A program made the translations under genes and the position numbers. A stretch of DNA of 64,000 nucleotides, taken from Sandarakinorhabdus sp. AAP62. GTDB taxonomy: Bacteria; Pseudomonadota; Alphaproteobacteria; Sphingomonadales; Sphingomonadaceae. This document shows, piece after piece, positions 34,916 through 43,669 of the stretch. The stretch spans positions 1 to 64,000 of the forward strand of contig NZ_ANFY01000003.1 of the NCBI RefSeq assembly GCF_000331225.1, read 5' to 3'. A model generated the notes under the pieces. The model was not told where the DNA came from, ran no database searches, and saw only the letters and a list, made by a program, of their open reading frames with translations. Position 1 is the first letter of the stretch. Every line of letters begins with the position of its first letter.

Positions 34916-36288
34916 CCGACTTTGCTGCACTGCTCGCCCCCGCCGATGGCCAGCCGGCGATCGGGCTGACCCCGGTGACCAAGGCTGGGCTGGATGGCTG
35001 GCTGGGGGCGCAGAGCGAGCGGGTGCGGGTGGCCGTCGCCGCACAGGACTTCAAGGCCGCGCCCGACAGCGTGGTTATCCTGCCTGGCGACGGCGCCGCC
35101 GATTGGAGCGTCGCCGCCGGTGTGGCCGAAGGGTCGCAACTGGGCCCGTGGGCGCTGGCCGCTGCCGCGGAAAAGCTGCCGGCCGGGCGCTATGCACTCA
35201 ACGGTGATCTGGGCCAGGCTGGCCTGGGCTGGTGCCTCGCTCAGCACCGGCTTGGCCGTTACCGCCGTCTGGAGCCAAAGGGCGCGCGCGTGCTGACCAC
35301 CACCAGCCTGGGCGCCATCGCCAGCGCCGCCAGCGAAGCCGAAGCCGTGGCGCTGGTGCGCGATCTGGTCGACACGCCGGCAAGCGACCTCGGCCCGGCC
35401 GAACTGGCCAAGGCGGTGATCGACGCGCTGGGCAGCCAGGCCGAGGTGCGGGTGATCACCGGCGAAGCGCTGATCGATCAGAATTTCCCCGCCGTCCACG
35501 CCGTCGGCCGCGCGGCATCCCAGGCTCCGCGCCTGATCGAAGCGCTTTGGGGCGACGCTGCGCACCCGGTGGTGGCCATCATCGGCAAGGGTATCACCTT
35601 CGACAGCGGCGGCCTGAACATCAAGCCGGGCAGCGCCATGGCCGCGATGAAGAAGGACATGGGCGGCGCCGCGCACGCCCTGGCGCTGGCCAGGCTGGTG
35701 ATCCAGGCCAATCTGCGCGTGCGGCTGCACCTGATCATCCCGGCGGCGGAAAATGCCATTTCCGGCAACGCCATGCGCCCCGGCGACATCATCGCCACCC
35801 GCGCCGGCAAGACGGTGGAGATCACCAACACCGATGCCGAAGGCCGGCTGGTGCTGTGCGATGCCATCGCGCTCGCCGCCGAGAAGAGCCCGGCGTTGAT
35901 CATCGATTTCGCGACGCTCACTGGTGCCGCAAGGGTGGCGCTGGGGCCGCAGTTGCCGGCGCTGTTTGCCAATGATGATGCGCTGGCCAGCGAGTTGCTG
36001 GCGGCCGGCATGGCGGTGGGCGATCCGGTGTGGCGGCTGCCCTTGTGGGCGCCCTATCACGACATGCTGAAATCCGGCATCGCCGACATGGTGAACAGCG
36101 CCGATGGCGGCTTTGCCGGGGCGATCACGGCGGCGCTGTTTCTGGAAAAGTTCGTGCCGGCCGGCGTGCCGTGGGCGCATTTCGACACCTTCGCCTGGAA
36201 CCCGTCTGCCCGCCCTGGCCGGCCCAAGGGCGGCGAGGCGCTGGCACTGCGGGCCAGTTGGGCTGTGCTGAGGAGCAGATTCGGATGA
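34912..36288 (+). CDS. Leucyl aminopeptidase family protein (M17)
   Basis: A 458-residue M17 dimetal aminopeptidase that releases N-terminal residues from peptides. The catalytic core is complete: [16 protein letters not shown] (Lys and Asp ligands), KKDMGGAA, and [10 protein letters not shown] at residues 306-315 with the signature Asp/Glu/Arg. The N-terminal 150 residues are divergent from PepA. The start is TTG 34912 overlapping the rimO stop. The 3' end overlaps the next ATG (ATGA), coupling it to an NlpC/P60 gene, a common pairing in this order. Confidence 0.93.
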   Translation: MTDFAALLAPADGQPAIGLTPVTKAGLDGWLGAQSERVRVAVAAQDFKAAPDSVVILPGDGAADWSVAAGVAEGSQLGPWALAAAAEKLPAGRYALNGDLGQAGLGWCLAQHRLGRYRRLEPKGARVLTTTSLGAIASAASEAEAVALVRDLVDTPASDLGPAELAKAVIDALGSQAEVRVITGEALIDQNFPAVHAVGRAASQAPRLIEALWGDAAHPVVAIIGKGITFDSGGLNIKPGSAMAAMKKDMGGAAHALALARLVIQANLRVRLHLIIPAAENAISGNAMRPGDIIATRAGKTVEITNTDAEGRLVLCDAIALAAEKSPALIIDFATLTGAARVALGPQLPALFANDDALASELLAAGMAVGDPVWRLPLWAPYHDMLKSGIADMVNSADGGFAGAITAALFLEKFVPAGVPWAHFDTFAWNPSARPGRPKGGEALALRASWAVLRSRFG

Positions 36289-37121
36289 GTTGGGTGTTGA
36301 AAGGCCCGGCCCAGCGTTTCGAACCGCGCGAATGGTTTGCCGGGCCGGACGTGGTGGAACTGGGCCTGGCCGGCGAGATTGGTGCCGTGCGCTATGTCGA
36401 GCCGCGCGCCCTGGTCTGCACGGCGCCGCGCGTGGCGGTGCGTGGCGCGCCCGAAGCAACAGCAGAAGCGGTGAGCGAGCTGTTGCTGGGCGAGGGCTTC
36501 GAGATTGTCGAAGTGAAGACCGGCTTTGCCCTCGGTCGCACGCTCCATGATCGCTACATCGGCTGGGCACCGTTCGATGTGCTGGCCCTGGCCGGCGCCG
36601 AGCCGACCCATCGCGTCACGGCGCGGCGCGCACCGGTGTTTGCCGTGGCCAGCATCAAGGCGGCCGTGGTGATGGAGCTGCCATTTGCGGCGCTGGTGTC
36701 AGGCGAACTGGATGGCAATTTCCTTGCACTGGCCGGCGGCGGCTTCGTGCATCGCCGCCATGTCGAGGCCCCGCCGGCCAATCGATTCGCCGCAGCGGCG
36801 CTGTTTGCCGATGCGCCCTATCTGTGGGGCGGGCGCAGCCCCGATGGTGTCGATTGTTCCGGCCTGGTGCAGCAGGCGCTGGCTGCCGAAGGGATTTCGC
36901 TGCGCCGCGACACGGATCTGCAGGTGGCCGAAGGTGAGCCGGTTAAATATGCCGCGCGCGAACCGGGCGATCTTCTGTTCTGGCCCGGCCATGTCGGGCT
37001 GCTGCTGGAGGGTGACCGCCTCTGTCACGCCAACGCGCACTGGATGAAGGTGGTGACGGAGCCACTGGCCGATGTGATGGCGCGGGCGGACGCAGAGCCG
37101 GTGGTGCGGCGCTTCAGATGA
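36285..37121 (+). CDS. NlpC/P60 family cysteine hydrolase with SH3-like N-terminus
   Basis: A 278-residue protein. The N-terminal half (about 35-165) is made of SH3-like barrels (MELPFAALVSGELDGNFLAL). The C-terminal NlpC/P60 domain carries the catalytic Cys191 in GVDCSGLVQ, His236 in PGHVGLLL, and a third polar residue near NAHW (about 250). Such enzymes cut peptidoglycan stem peptides, usually gamma-D-Glu-diaminopimelate bonds. No signal peptide is visible, so a cytoplasmic muropeptide-recycling role, together with the coupled M17 aminopeptidase, is plausible. Confidence 0.87.
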   Translation: MSWVLKGPAQRFEPREWFAGPDVVELGLAGEIGAVRYVEPRALVCTAPRVAVRGAPEATAEAVSELLLGEGFEIVEVKTGFALGRTLHDRYIGWAPFDVLALAGAEPTHRVTARRAPVFAVASIKAAVVMELPFAALVSGELDGNFLALAGGGFVHRRHVEAPPANRFAAAALFADAPYLWGGRSPDGVDCSGLVQQALAAEGISLRRDTDLQVAEGEPVKYAAREPGDLLFWPGHVGLLLEGDRLCHANAHWMKVVTEPLADVMARADAEPVVRRFR

Positions 37122-37124
37122 GCC

Positions 37125-37157
37125 TTGGCCCTCCCCCCTCGAGGGGGAGAGGGCCAA
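37125..37157. terminator. Hairpin between convergent genes
   Basis: TTGGCCCTCCCCCCTC (37125-37140) faces GAGGGGGAGAGGGCCAA (37141-37157) with one bulged base and almost no loop. It lies between the NlpC/P60 stop and the methyltransferase stop. It belongs to the broad class of C/T-rich intergenic hairpins seen at several gene ends here and is followed by AAAAGC on the plus strand (a T-tract for the minus-strand gene). Confidence 0.6.
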
Positions 37158-37161
37158 AAGC

Positions 37162-37956
37162 TTACTTCGGCTTGACGAACTTCAGCGTCATGCGATCGCT
37201 CTCGCCGATCGCCATATATTTGGCCCGGTCCACATCACCCTTCTGCAGGGTCGGCGGCAGGGTCCACACACCGTCGGCGTAATCCTTGGTGTCCTTCTTG
37301 TTGGCATTCACTTCCGAGGCGCCGGCCAGCTTGAAGCCGGCCTTTTCGGCCAGCATCTTCACATAGGACATCTTCATGTAGCCGCTCTTCTTCATGTCGG
37401 CATCGGGCCGGTCTTCCGGCAGGCGGTGTTCGACCACGCCCAGCGTGCCACCCGGTTTCAGCGCCTTGAAGAACAGGTTGAACGCCTCCTGGTCCCAACC
37501 GCCCATGTGCCAGTTGTGCACGTTGCGGAAGGTGAGCACCACGTCGGCGCTGCCGGGCTCGACGATGTCGGCGACGCCCTTGCCGAACACCCCGATACCG
37601 ATGTCGCCATAGATGGCCTTGTCGGCATATTTGGTCTTGAAATTCTCGACGCTCTTGGCGGCGTTCACCGACGCCAGCGGATTGGCGAGGCCGGCGACAT
37701 ATTTGCCGTTACCCTTCATCGCCGGGGCCAGGATCTCGGTATACCAGCCGCCGCCGGGGGAGACTTCCACCACGGTCTGGCCGGGCTTCACGCCGAGGAA
37801 CTTCAACGTCTGCGCCGGATGGCGATACTGGTCGCGGGCCTTGTCGGCCGGCTTGCGCCAGCTGCCGGCAACGGCGTCTTCGATCGGGCCGGCAATGGCA
37901 GGGGCGGCGATGGCAGCGACGACAAGAGCCGAAGCAAGAGCGATACGGCGGATCAT
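37162..37956 (-). CDS. Exported class I SAM-dependent methyltransferase
   Basis: A 264-residue methyltransferase-fold protein with an evident signal peptide (MIRRIALASALVVAAIAAPA, cut near IAG, about residue 23). The SAM motif VVEVSPGGGWYTEIL lies at about 60-74, and motif IV/post-I segments (SADVVLTFRNVHNW, LKPGGTLGVVEH) follow. A longer open frame upstream is non-homologous; ATG 37956 begins the signal. A periplasmic location is odd because SAM is cytosolic. Related exported proteins exist in sphingomonads, but I know of no proven activity. Confidence 0.82.
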   Translation of the reverse strand: MIRRIALASALVVAAIAAPAIAGPIEDAVAGSWRKPADKARDQYRHPAQTLKFLGVKPGQTVVEVSPGGGWYTEILAPAMKGNGKYVAGLANPLASVNAAKSVENFKTKYADKAIYGDIGIGVFGKGVADIVEPGSADVVLTFRNVHNWHMGGWDQEAFNLFFKALKPGGTLGVVEHRLPEDRPDADMKKSGYMKMSYVKMLAEKAGFKLAGASEVNANKKDTKDYADGVWTLPPTLQKGDVDRAKYMAIGESDRMTLKFVKPK

Positions 37957-38058
37957 GGCGTGGTCTCCGTTCAAGTGATGCACTGACGTAAAACAGCTGC
38001 GCACCACCTGCAAGACAAGAGATTGCCTTGGTCTGAATGGCCTGCCAAAGCGCCGCCG

Positions 38059-38256
38059 ATGGATGCGCAAACGACCTGGTTCCTGTTGGCCTCTGGCGCG
38101 GTTCTGGCGGCAGCCGGCGCACTGGGCGGCGTGGCGCGCACCCGGGCGCCATTGGCCTGGCACGCGCATCTGCCGTGGAACGGGGCCGCCTTTGCCGGCG
38201 TGGCCGGCGTGTTGTTCGCCGCCGTGCACCTGTTTACGTTGTTCCGGGCTGGATAA
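38059..38256 (+). CDS. Small two-span membrane protein, unknown function
   Basis: A 65-residue hydrophobic protein with two predicted membrane helices (about 6-24 and 43-60). MDAQTTWFLLASGAVLAAAG is preferred over an upstream TTG because the extra residues are not conserved-looking. Its end overlaps the convergent thioesterase by 23 bases. I do not recognise a family; coding status rests on the clean two-helix pattern. Confidence 0.5.
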   Translation: MDAQTTWFLLASGAVLAAAGALGGVARTRAPLAWHAHLPWNGAAFAGVAGVLFAAVHLFTLFRAG

Positions 38257-38653
38257 AGGGCGCGGCAATCTCGGGCCGGACGCGGGCGAGCCGGCCGGTG
38301 GCCTTGTCGATGATCGCCCAGGTCGTCACCGCCTTCACGCGGATCGCGCCATCGGGGCCAGCGATTTCGACATGGCGGTCGAACCGTGCGCCCTTGGGCT
38401 CCCCCACCCAGGTGGTGAGCGTCAGCGTCTCACCCTCCAGCGTCTGCCGCAGATAGTCGATCTCGTGCCTTGTCACGACCCACACATAGGTGTCGCGATG
38501 TTCGGTCGGGGCGACCGCGCTCCAGTGCGCCGTCGCCACGTCCTGGATCCATTTCAGATAGACCGCGTTGTTGACATGGCCCAGCTCGTCGATGTCGGCC
38601 GCGGTGGCGGTGACCTGGATCGCGAAGCTGCGCCGGTCAGCGGGCGGTGGCAT
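38234..38653 (-). CDS. Acyl-CoA thioesterase, hotdog fold (4HBT)
   Basis: A 139-residue single hotdog-fold thioesterase. The motif DIDELGHVNNAVYLKWIQD near residue 20 matches the 4-hydroxybenzoyl-CoA thioesterase family, with Asp and His/Asn in the active segment. It hydrolyses acyl-CoA to free acid and CoA; chain-length preference is unknown. The start MPPPADRRSFAIQV (38653) overlaps the end of the oligopeptidase B gene by 17 bases on the same strand, so the two are co-transcribed. Confidence 0.87.
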   Translation of the reverse strand: MPPPADRRSFAIQVTATAADIDELGHVNNAVYLKWIQDVATAHWSAVAPTEHRDTYVWVVTRHEIDYLRQTLEGETLTLTTWVGEPKGARFDRHVEIAGPDGAIRVKAVTTWAIIDKATGRLARVRPEIAAPFIQPGTT

Positions 38654-40694
38654 CGCTGATCCCGAATTGGGTGAGGATGAAGGCATATTCCTCCGCCAGC
38701 TCCTCCAGCGCGGCAAAGCGCCCGGATTTGCCGCCATGGCCGGCGCCCATGTTGGTCTTGAAGACGAGGATATTGCGGTCGGTCTTCAGGTCGCGCAGCT
38801 TGGCGACCCATTTGGCCGGTTCCCAATAGGTGACGCGCGGATCGTTGAGGCCAGCGGTGACCATCAGCGGCGGATAGGCCTGTGCCGTCACCTGATCATA
38901 GGGCGAATAGGAACGGATCAGCTCGAAATCCGCCTTGCTGGTAATGGGGTTGCCCCATTCCGGCCATTCGCCCGGCGTCAGCGGCAGCGTCTCGTCCAGC
39001 ATGGTGTTGAGCACATCAACGAACGGCACATGGGCGACCACGGCGCGGAACTGTTCGGGGGCCTGGTTGATCACGGCGCCCATCAGCTCACCGCCGGCCG
39101 AACCACCGCTGGCCGAAATCATGCCCGGCGCCGCCCAGCCGGCCTGCACCAGCCCCTTGGCCACATCGACGAAATCGTTGAACGTGTTGGTGCGCTTGGC
39201 CAATTTGCCATCGAGATACCATTGGTAGCCCAGGTCATCACCGCCGCGGATCTGCGCAACAGCATAGGCCATGCCGCGATCCAGCAGCGACAGGCGATTG
39301 GCCGAGAAGCCCGGCATGGTCGGGATGCCATAGGCGCCATAGGCATAGAGATGCAGCTTGCCCGTGGCGTCGGGCTTGAAGCCCTTGCGGTAGACGATGG
39401 CGACCGGCACCTGCACGCCATCGCGGGCCGTGATGAAGAAGCGCTGGCTCTCATACTGGCTGGCATCATAGCCCGACGGCACCTGCTGCACCTTGCGGGT
39501 GATCAGCGTGCCCGCGCCGACGTCGTAATCATAGACGGTGGCCGGCGTGACCATGGAGGCATAGTTGACGCGCAGCAGCGGCGCATCGGGTTCGAGGTTG
39601 CTGCCGATGCTGGCCGTATACGCCGCTTCGGTGAAGGGCAGCACGGTCTCATGGCCATCGTCCTTGCGCAGCACGATCCGGTCCAGCCCGTCGCGGCGGC
39701 CCTGCACGGCGAGATAGGAGGTGAAGGCGGCGATGCCGGTGATGTAATCGCGATCCGAACCGGCGATCAGCGTCGTCCAGTCGCTTGGGCTGGCGATGCT
39801 GGCCGTGGCGACGCGGAAGTTCACATGTTCATCGTTGGTGCGGATGAACAAGCGATCATCCTGCACATCCACCTCATAACTCACCCCGGCCTGCCGGTGC
39901 TTGACCAGCAGCGGCGGCGCGGTCGGGTTGGCGGCCGGCAGCAGCCGCACTTCACTCGTCACATGGTCAGACGTGGTGATGATGATCCACTGGCCGTCCT
40001 GGCTCTTGGCTACGGAAACACCGAAGCCCTTGTCCTCGGTTTCCTCATAGAGCACGCGGTCTTCGCCGCTCTGGCCCAGCACGTGCAGCCGCGCCTTGAT
40101 GCGCCGCCAATTGTCGTTGACCTCGGTCCAGACGATGGCTCTGGAATCCGCCGCCCACTCGATGCCGCCAACGCTGACCTTGGTGACGTTCTCGATATCT
40201 GTTCCGCTCGCAATGTCGCGGATGCGGATGGTGAAACGCTCGCTGCCATCGCTGTCGGTGGCATAGGCCAGCAGCGTGCCGTCGGGGCTGACCGATTGCG
40301 CGCCCAGCCGGAAATAGTCCAACCCCTTGGCCAGTTCCGGTTCCGACAACACCAGCTGTTCGGCACCGCCCCCCTTGGGCCGTCGCACCCAGGTGCGATA
40401 CTGGTCGCCCGGCTTGAACTGCCACCAATATTCAAAGGCACCGTTGGGCACCGGCACCGAGGCATCATCCGGCTGCACCCGGCCCTTCAGCTCTTCGTAG
40501 AGCCTGTCCTTCAGGCCAGTGATCGGTGCCATCTGGGCTTCGAAATACGCATTCTCGGATGTGAGATAGGCCAGCACATCGGCATCAGCGACCGTGGGAT
40601 ATCCGGGGTCCTTCAGCCAGTTGTACGGATCCTCCACGGTGATGCCATGGTGGGTGAAGCTGTGCGGGCGTTTGGCAGCAATTGGCGGGTTCAT
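38637..40694 (-). CDS. ptrB: Oligopeptidase B (S9A serine peptidase)
   Basis: A 685-residue prolyl-oligopeptidase-family enzyme. The seven-bladed propeller covers about residues 75-400. The alpha/beta hydrolase domain has SASGGSAGGELMG with nucleophile Ser532, the Asp in GLNDPRVTYWEP and the His in GHGGKSGRF. These motifs and VEDPYNWLKDP at the N-terminus match oligopeptidase B, which cuts short peptides after Arg/Lys. No signal peptide, so it is cytosolic. MNPPIAAKRPHSF (40694) is chosen as start; longer frames run into the divergent aminopeptidase P gene. Confidence 0.93.
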   Translation of the reverse strand: MNPPIAAKRPHSFTHHGITVEDPYNWLKDPGYPTVADADVLAYLTSENAYFEAQMAPITGLKDRLYEELKGRVQPDDASVPVPNGAFEYWWQFKPGDQYRTWVRRPKGGGAEQLVLSEPELAKGLDYFRLGAQSVSPDGTLLAYATDSDGSERFTIRIRDIASGTDIENVTKVSVGGIEWAADSRAIVWTEVNDNWRRIKARLHVLGQSGEDRVLYEETEDKGFGVSVAKSQDGQWIIITTSDHVTSEVRLLPAANPTAPPLLVKHRQAGVSYEVDVQDDRLFIRTNDEHVNFRVATASIASPSDWTTLIAGSDRDYITGIAAFTSYLAVQGRRDGLDRIVLRKDDGHETVLPFTEAAYTASIGSNLEPDAPLLRVNYASMVTPATVYDYDVGAGTLITRKVQQVPSGYDASQYESQRFFITARDGVQVPVAIVYRKGFKPDATGKLHLYAYGAYGIPTMPGFSANRLSLLDRGMAYAVAQIRGGDDLGYQWYLDGKLAKRTNTFNDFVDVAKGLVQAGWAAPGMISASGGSAGGELMGAVINQAPEQFRAVVAHVPFVDVLNTMLDETLPLTPGEWPEWGNPITSKADFELIRSYSPYDQVTAQAYPPLMVTAGLNDPRVTYWEPAKWVAKLRDLKTDRNILVFKTNMGAGHGGKSGRFAALEELAEEYAFILTQFGISDATAR

Positions 40695-40800
40695 CAGGGC
40701 AGCGGCTCCGGCAACAAACAGATGCGTCAGGATTTCCTGCGCTTGAGGCGCGGGGGCAGTGCGCCTATCTGGGTCGGCATTGATAGAGGGAAGATTGCCC

Positions 40801-42609
40801 ATGTCCACTGCCGCGTCCACCATCGCCTCACGCCTTGCGGCATTGCGCGCCGAGCTCGCCGCCCAGAATCTTGCCGGTTTCGTGGTGCCGCTCACCGATG
40901 AGCATATGAGCGAATATGTTGGCGAATATGCCCAGCGGCTGGCGTGGATCAGCGGTTTTGGCGGATCGGCGGGCAGCGCGGTTGTGATGCACGACAAGGC
41001 GGCAATGTTCACCGATGGCCGTTACACCGTGCAGGTGCGCCAACAGGTGCCCGCCGATCTGTTCGCCTATGAAGACGTGCCGCAAACCAGCGCCGCGCAG
41101 TGGCTGGGCGAGATCGCCAGCGCCGGCCAGCGCATCGGCTATGATCCGTGGCTGCACACCAGCGCCTGGGCCAAGCAAGCCGACCAGCAGCTGACGGCGC
41201 GCTCCGCCGAACTGGTGGCGGTGCAGCACAACCCCATCGACGCGGTGTGGACCGACCGCCCCGCCCCCAGCCTGGCGCCGCTGGAAGTGCATGACGATCA
41301 GTTCGCCGGCCGTGCCCATGCCGAAAAGCGGGCCGAAGTGGCCGCTTGGCTGGCCGGCATGGGTGCCGATGCGGTGGTGATTGCCGCGCTGGATTCGATT
41401 GCCTGGCTGCTCAACATCCGCGGCAAGGATGTCTCGCGCACGCCGGTCGCTTTGGCCTTCGTGATCGCCCACAAGGATGGCTCGGTTGACCTGTTCACCG
41501 CGCCGCAGAAGATCACCGCGTCCGTGCGCGCCCATTTGGGTGAGGCCGTGCGCTGCCAGCCCCGGGAGCGTTTTGCCGAGGCGTTGCAGGCGATGACCGG
41601 GCAGACGGTGGTGGTCGATCCGCAATCGTGCGTCGCCGCCATCTTCAACGCACTGGAAGCCGGCGGCGCCCGCATCATCGAAGCCCGCGACCCGACCGTG
41701 CTGCCGCGCGCGGTGAAGAACCCCACCGAAATCGCCGGCACCACCGCCGCCCATGTGCGCGACGGCGCCGCGCTCACCCGCTTTCTGGCCTGGTTCGACA
41801 GCGAGGCCCCCAAGGGCGGGCTTGATGAACTCAGCGCCGCCGAGCGGCTGCGCCAGTTCCGCGCCGAGACCAATAGCCTCGAAGATCTGTCGTTCGACAC
41901 CATTTCGGCTGCCGGCCCCAACGCCGCGCTGCCGCATTACCGCGTGAGCGAAGAGACCAACCTGCCGATCACGCACGACAGTATCTACCTCGTCGATTCG
42001 GGCGGCCAGTATCGTGATGGCACCACCGACGTGACGCGCACCCTGGTGGTCGGCACCCCCAGCCCGGAAATGCAGGACCGCTTCACCCGCGTGCTGAAGG
42101 GCCATATCGCGCTGGCCCGCGCCATCTTCCCGGCCGGTACCAAGGGCGTGCAGCTCGACGCGCTGGCCCGCCAGCACCTGTGGAGTGCGGGCCTCGATTA
42201 CAACCACGGCACCGGCCACGGTGTGGGCAGCTATCTTTCCGTGCACGAGGGCCCGCAGCGCATCGCCGCGGCCTGGTCGGCGCAGTCGGGCAATGACGAG
42301 CCGCTGCAGCCGGGCATGATCCTGTCCAACGAGCCGGGCTATTACAAGCAGGGCGCTTACGGCATCCGCATCGAGAATCTGGTGCTGGTCGAACGCCGCA
42401 GCGCCGAAGGCGCCGAGCGCGAGATCATGGGCTTCAAGGAACTCACACTGGCGCCGATCGACCGCAGGCTGGTGGACGTCAGCCTGCTCACCGCCGACGA
42501 GCGCGACTGGTGGAACGCCTATCACGCCCGCGTGGCAAACGAGATCGGGCCGCTGCTCACCGATCCGGCCGAGCAGAGCTGGCTGCAACAGGCCTGCGCG
42601 CCGCTGTGA
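40801..42609 (+). CDS. pepP: Xaa-Pro aminopeptidase (M24B)
   Basis: A 602-residue aminopeptidase P family enzyme that removes residues preceding proline. Two N-terminal creatinase-like domains are followed by the pita-bread domain with metal ligands Asp399 (YLVDSGGQY), Asp410 (TTDVTR), His in HGTGHGVGSYLSVHEGP and Glu in NEPGYY. GAGGGAAGA lies before ATG 40801. It diverges from oligopeptidase B, whose substrates overlap in kind. The long C-terminal form (about 600 residues) resembles eukaryotic-type XPNPEP1. Confidence 0.93.
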   Translation: MSTAASTIASRLAALRAELAAQNLAGFVVPLTDEHMSEYVGEYAQRLAWISGFGGSAGSAVVMHDKAAMFTDGRYTVQVRQQVPADLFAYEDVPQTSAAQWLGEIASAGQRIGYDPWLHTSAWAKQADQQLTARSAELVAVQHNPIDAVWTDRPAPSLAPLEVHDDQFAGRAHAEKRAEVAAWLAGMGADAVVIAALDSIAWLLNIRGKDVSRTPVALAFVIAHKDGSVDLFTAPQKITASVRAHLGEAVRCQPRERFAEALQAMTGQTVVVDPQSCVAAIFNALEAGGARIIEARDPTVLPRAVKNPTEIAGTTAAHVRDGAALTRFLAWFDSEAPKGGLDELSAAERLRQFRAETNSLEDLSFDTISAAGPNAALPHYRVSEETNLPITHDSIYLVDSGGQYRDGTTDVTRTLVVGTPSPEMQDRFTRVLKGHIALARAIFPAGTKGVQLDALARQHLWSAGLDYNHGTGHGVGSYLSVHEGPQRIAAAWSAQSGNDEPLQPGMILSNEPGYYKQGAYGIRIENLVLVERRSAEGAEREIMGFKELTLAPIDRRLVDVSLLTADERDWWNAYHARVANEIGPLLTDPAEQSWLQQACAPL

Positions 42610-42688
42610 GCCCCTGCGTCACCCTTCACCTTCGCTGATGCGCGCAAGCGTGGTAAAGCCACGTCAAATCACGCACCGGAGCTGACTC

Positions 42689-43240
42689 ATGCTGAAGCAC
42701 ATCACCCTCGCCGCCGCCGCGCTGACCGCGCTCGTCGCCGCCGCGCCCACGCCCAAGAGCCTGCACCAGTTCACGCTGAAGACCATCGACGGCAAGCCGA
42801 TGCCGATGGCGCAGTACAAGGGCAAGGTGGTGCTGCTGGTCAACACCGCCTCCATGTGCGGCTACACCCCGCAATATGAAGGCCTGCAGGCGCTGCACGA
42901 CAGCTACAAGGCCAAGGGCTTCACCGTCGTCGGCGTGCCGTCGGGCGATTTCGGCGATCAGGAATATGGCAGCAATGCCGAAGTGAAGCAGTTCTGCGAG
43001 AGCAAGTTCGGCATCAAGTTCCCGATGGCGGAAAAGGCCGTGGTGAAGGGCCCCAAGGCCATCCCGCTCTACAAATGGGCCGCCGCCACCCTGGGTGAAG
43101 ACAAGACCCCGCAGTGGAATTTCCACAAATATCTGATCGGCAAGGATGGCCGCCTCATCGCTGCCTTCGGCACCAAGACCACGCCAACCTCGCCGGAAGT
43201 GCAGGCTGCCGTGGCCAAGGCGCTGGCGACCGGGAACTAA
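42689..43240 (+). CDS. Glutathione peroxidase family protein, exported
   Basis: A 183-residue thioredoxin-fold peroxidase. The peroxidatic Cys57 is in NTASMCGYTPQYEGLQ, followed by VGVPSGDFGDQEYGSN and WNFHKYLIG, the Gln/Trp/Asn tetrad region of the family. A short hydrophobic leader (LKHITLAAAALTALVAAA) suggests export. It likely reduces peroxides, perhaps with thioredoxin rather than glutathione as donor, as most bacterial Cys-type members do. Its stop overlaps a small convergent gene by four bases. Confidence 0.92.
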   Translation: MLKHITLAAAALTALVAAAPTPKSLHQFTLKTIDGKPMPMAQYKGKVVLLVNTASMCGYTPQYEGLQALHDSYKAKGFTVVGVPSGDFGDQEYGSNAEVKQFCESKFGIKFPMAEKAVVKGPKAIPLYKWAAATLGEDKTPQWNFHKYLIGKDGRLIAAFGTKTTPTSPEVQAAVAKALATGN

Positions 43241-43386
43241 TCCGGCTTTTCAGCTTGTGAGGGGTGCTGGCTGCGTTCGGGATCGGCTGAACCGCCAACA
43301 CCCTTCCTCTTGCGCAGATTCGCCCGTAGCGCCGCCGCCAGCCGTTCGGCGCGTGCCTGTGCCTGCTTTTCGGTTTCCCTGGTCAT
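43237..43386 (-). CDS. Small basic protein, 49 residues
   Basis: An open frame of 49 codons: MTRETEKQAQARAERLAAAL, then RANLRKRKGVGGSADPE and a polar tail. The first 28 residues look like one basic amphipathic helix of the kind seen in short uncharacterised sphingomonad proteins that begin with a Gln/Ala/Arg helix and end in RRK. It runs opposite to the peroxidase, ends on TAG at 43237-43239 and starts about 105 bases from the tRNA-Thr gene. Coding status is supported by codon-regular helix periodicity only; function unknown. Confidence 0.5.
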   Translation of the reverse strand: MTRETEKQAQARAERLAAALRANLRKRKGVGGSADPERSQHPSQAEKPD

Positions 43387-43425
43387 GCTGCGCCTCATAG
43401 CCCAACTGTGCGGCGGCGTCAGCGC

Positions 43426-43454
43426 TTGACAGGGGGATGGGCCTTGGCCATAGG
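43426..43454 (+). promoter_or_regulatory. Probable promoter of tRNA-Thr
   Basis: TTGACA (43426-43431), a 17-base spacer and CATAGG (43449-43454), followed by a GC-rich discriminator GGCCGC. The -35 is perfect, the -10 matches three of six. It sits 38 bases before the mature tRNA 5' end. Confidence 0.5.
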
Positions 43455-43491
43455 GCCGCTTCCCGCATCACTGCGGGCCGTTCGGGGCCGT

Positions 43492-43566
<75 letters not shown>

Positions 43567-43669
43567 CCCCCGAAATCTGGCGCCGCTGCTGGCACCATCC
43601 GCCATCGCAGAGCCGGGCTGACAAGGCCTGCCGCATGTCCTAAACCCTTCGCAACAAGGGGAGACGGGC

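Noticed and set aside
38568-40901. A 777-codon plus-strand frame opposite oligopeptidase B
   Set aside because: It is an antisense shadow of the peptidase gene with no recognisable domain, and it overlaps the whole catalytic region.
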